A DNA stretch of 6,278 bases. Source: an uncultured Clostridia bacterium (GTDB taxonomy: Bacteria; Bacillota; Clostridia; Oscillospirales; Acutalibacteraceae). The stretch covers positions 1-6,278 of the forward strand of contig CAMVYG010000133.1 of the NCBI GenBank assembly GCA_947171615.1, given 5' to 3'. The notes beneath the pieces are model-generated. The model did no database searches. It saw nothing but the letters and a program-made list of their open reading frames with translations, and was not told where the DNA came from. Below, piece after piece: positions 5,444 to 6,278 of the stretch; the first letter of the stretch is position 1; the number at the start of each line of letters is the position of its first letter. A program made the position numbers and the translations under genes.

Positions 5444-6278
5444 GCATGTGAGAAAATTTCCTCTCGGCGGTATCTTTCTGGGACTGGCGGCATTTATTTG
5501 GGGTACCGCTTTTGTAGCCCAGAGCGTGGGAATGGAGCGTTTGGGCCCCTGCGCTTTTAACGCAGCCCGAAGCTTGATTGGCGGAGTGGTTCTGCTGCCT
5601 GCCGCCCTGATTTCCCTTCGCCTGGAAAAAAGAGAACCGGAAGGCGGCTTGGATAGAAAGGCTTCTTTTTGGGATGGGTATGGTTCGCTCTGGAAAAATG
5701 GCCTGCTCTGTGGGCTGCTTCTGGGCGTAGCCAGTCTTCTACAGCAAACAGGGCTTCAAACAGTGAGTTCCGGAAAAGCCGGCTTTTTAACGGCGCTGTA
5801 TATTGTGCTGGTGCCGGTGTTGGGTCTGCTGTCCGGAAAACGGCCCGGCGGGAAGATTTGGATCGCTGTGGCTCTGGCGCTGTTGGGAGTTTGGTTCCTG
5901 AGCGGAAACGGAGAGAGCCTTTCTGTTACCCCCGGTGATCTGCTGGTGATCGTCAGCTCCTTCTTTTTCTCCCTGCATATTCTGGCGGTGGAGCGTGCCT
6001 CTCCTCATTGTAGTGGAATAGCCCTTTCCTGTATTCAGTTTTTTGTGGCGGGGTTGATTTCCCTTGTGCTGACCCTGTTTTTGGAAACTCCGCAGTGGGC
6101 AGATTTCCTCAGTGCCTGGGGGCCGCTGCTGTATACAGGTGTTCTTTCCAGCGGCGTGGCGTACACGTTCCAGATTTTAGGGCAAAAGACCACAAAAGCC
6201 ACGGTGGCTTCCCTGATCCTCAGTTTGGAATCGGTTTTTGCGGTGCTGGCAGGCTGGGTGGTGCTGGGAGATGTTTTG
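5412..6278 (+). CDS. EamA/DMT-family transporter (3' end outside window)
   Basis: The frame stays open to the right edge: 289 codons from TTG 5412, so about 10-20 codons are missing from a typical 300-residue protein. It shows the two EamA repeats of the drug/metabolite transporter family (10 helices). The first repeat begins GIFLGLAAFIWGTAFVAQ and continues ARSLIGGVVLLP, then LLLGVASLLQQTGLQ and SSGKAGFLTALYIVLVPVLG. The second runs from GDLLVIVSSFFFSLHILAVE to YTGVLSSGVAYTFQILGQ, SLILSLESVFAVLAGWVVLG. Members move small metabolites such as amino acids or drugs across the cytoplasmic membrane. The start is uncertain. TTG 5412 has GAAGGAG (5396-5402) 9 bases before it and overlaps MATE by 32 bases. 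CTG 5436 has AAGGAG (5421-5426) 9 bases before it and would give the natural-looking MNKHVRKF. GTG 5448 is too far (21 bases) from an RBS. Co-transcribed with MATE by overlap. Confidence 0.93.
   Translation, partial: MPKKERVSLNKHVRKFPLGGIFLGLAAFIWGTAFVAQSVGMERLGPCAFNAARSLIGGVVLLPAALISLRLEKREPEGGLDRKASFWDGYGSLWKNGLLCGLLLGVASLLQQTGLQTVSSGKAGFLTALYIVLVPVLGLLSGKRPGGKIWIAVALALLGVWFLSGNGESLSVTPGDLLVIVSSFFFSLHILAVERASPHCSGIALSCIQFFVAGLISLVLTLFLETPQWADFLSAWGPLLYTGVLSSGVAYTFQILGQKTTKATVASLILSLESVFAVLAGWVVLGDVL

Noticed and set aside
1..6278. CRISPR array, transposase or complete insertion sequence
   Set aside because: No regularly spaced direct repeats, no transposase-like coding region and no paired terminal inverted repeats flanking a gene were seen.

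Overview
The window looks like a low-to-mid GC Gram-positive chromosome, most likely a gut-type Clostridia (Oscillospiraceae or a relative). This is inferred from strong AAGGAG-type ribosome binding sites, sigma-A-like promoters, a lipoprotein with a Gram-positive-style signal, Rho-independent terminators, and MATE and DMT exporters of clostridial character. No taxonomic marker such as rRNA is present, so the assignment is tentative.

Left part (1-2111), accessory in character and visibly AT-richer at its start. It opens inside a gene whose last ~350 codons resemble the target-recognition (specificity) half of an N6-adenine DNA methyltransferase or type IIG-like restriction enzyme; the catalytic half lies outside the window. 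After it come a broken stretch (an abortive ATGA-overlap start, a stranded RBS, and a possible remnant of a membrane-transporter C-terminus) and an intact 209-codon iron-sulfur flavoprotein with a C-x2-C-x2-C-x7-C cluster motif. A 19-bp perfect hairpin serves as a shared terminator between this gene and the converging tRNA-Ser(CGA) gene on the minus strand. The tRNA 3' end faces the accessory block, the geometry expected where integrative elements insert.

Middle part (2198-3832). A roughly 190-bp non-coding stretch leads to a clear TTGACA-18-TACAAT promoter and a short leader with two hairpins, the second terminator-like. It drives a 404-residue lipoprotein that joins a TroA/BtuF-type substrate-binding domain to a C-terminal PG_binding_1 peptidoglycan-binding domain. 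No ABC permease or ATPase lies beside it, and a strong terminator closes the unit.

Right part (3833-6278). A TTTACT-17-TATAAT promoter is followed by a leader of about 160 nt with several hairpins, some mutually exclusive. It precedes a full-length MATE exporter. An EamA/DMT-family transporter overlaps the MATE 3' end and runs off the window about 10-20 codons before its expected stop. The two form an exporter operon that may be controlled by its leader RNA.

The observations most worth a second look are the binding-domain/peptidoglycan-domain fusion lipoprotein, the structured MATE leader, the leader hairpins of the lipoprotein, and the possible tRNA-Ser island boundary. No CRISPR array, complete insertion sequence or complete defence system is visible.
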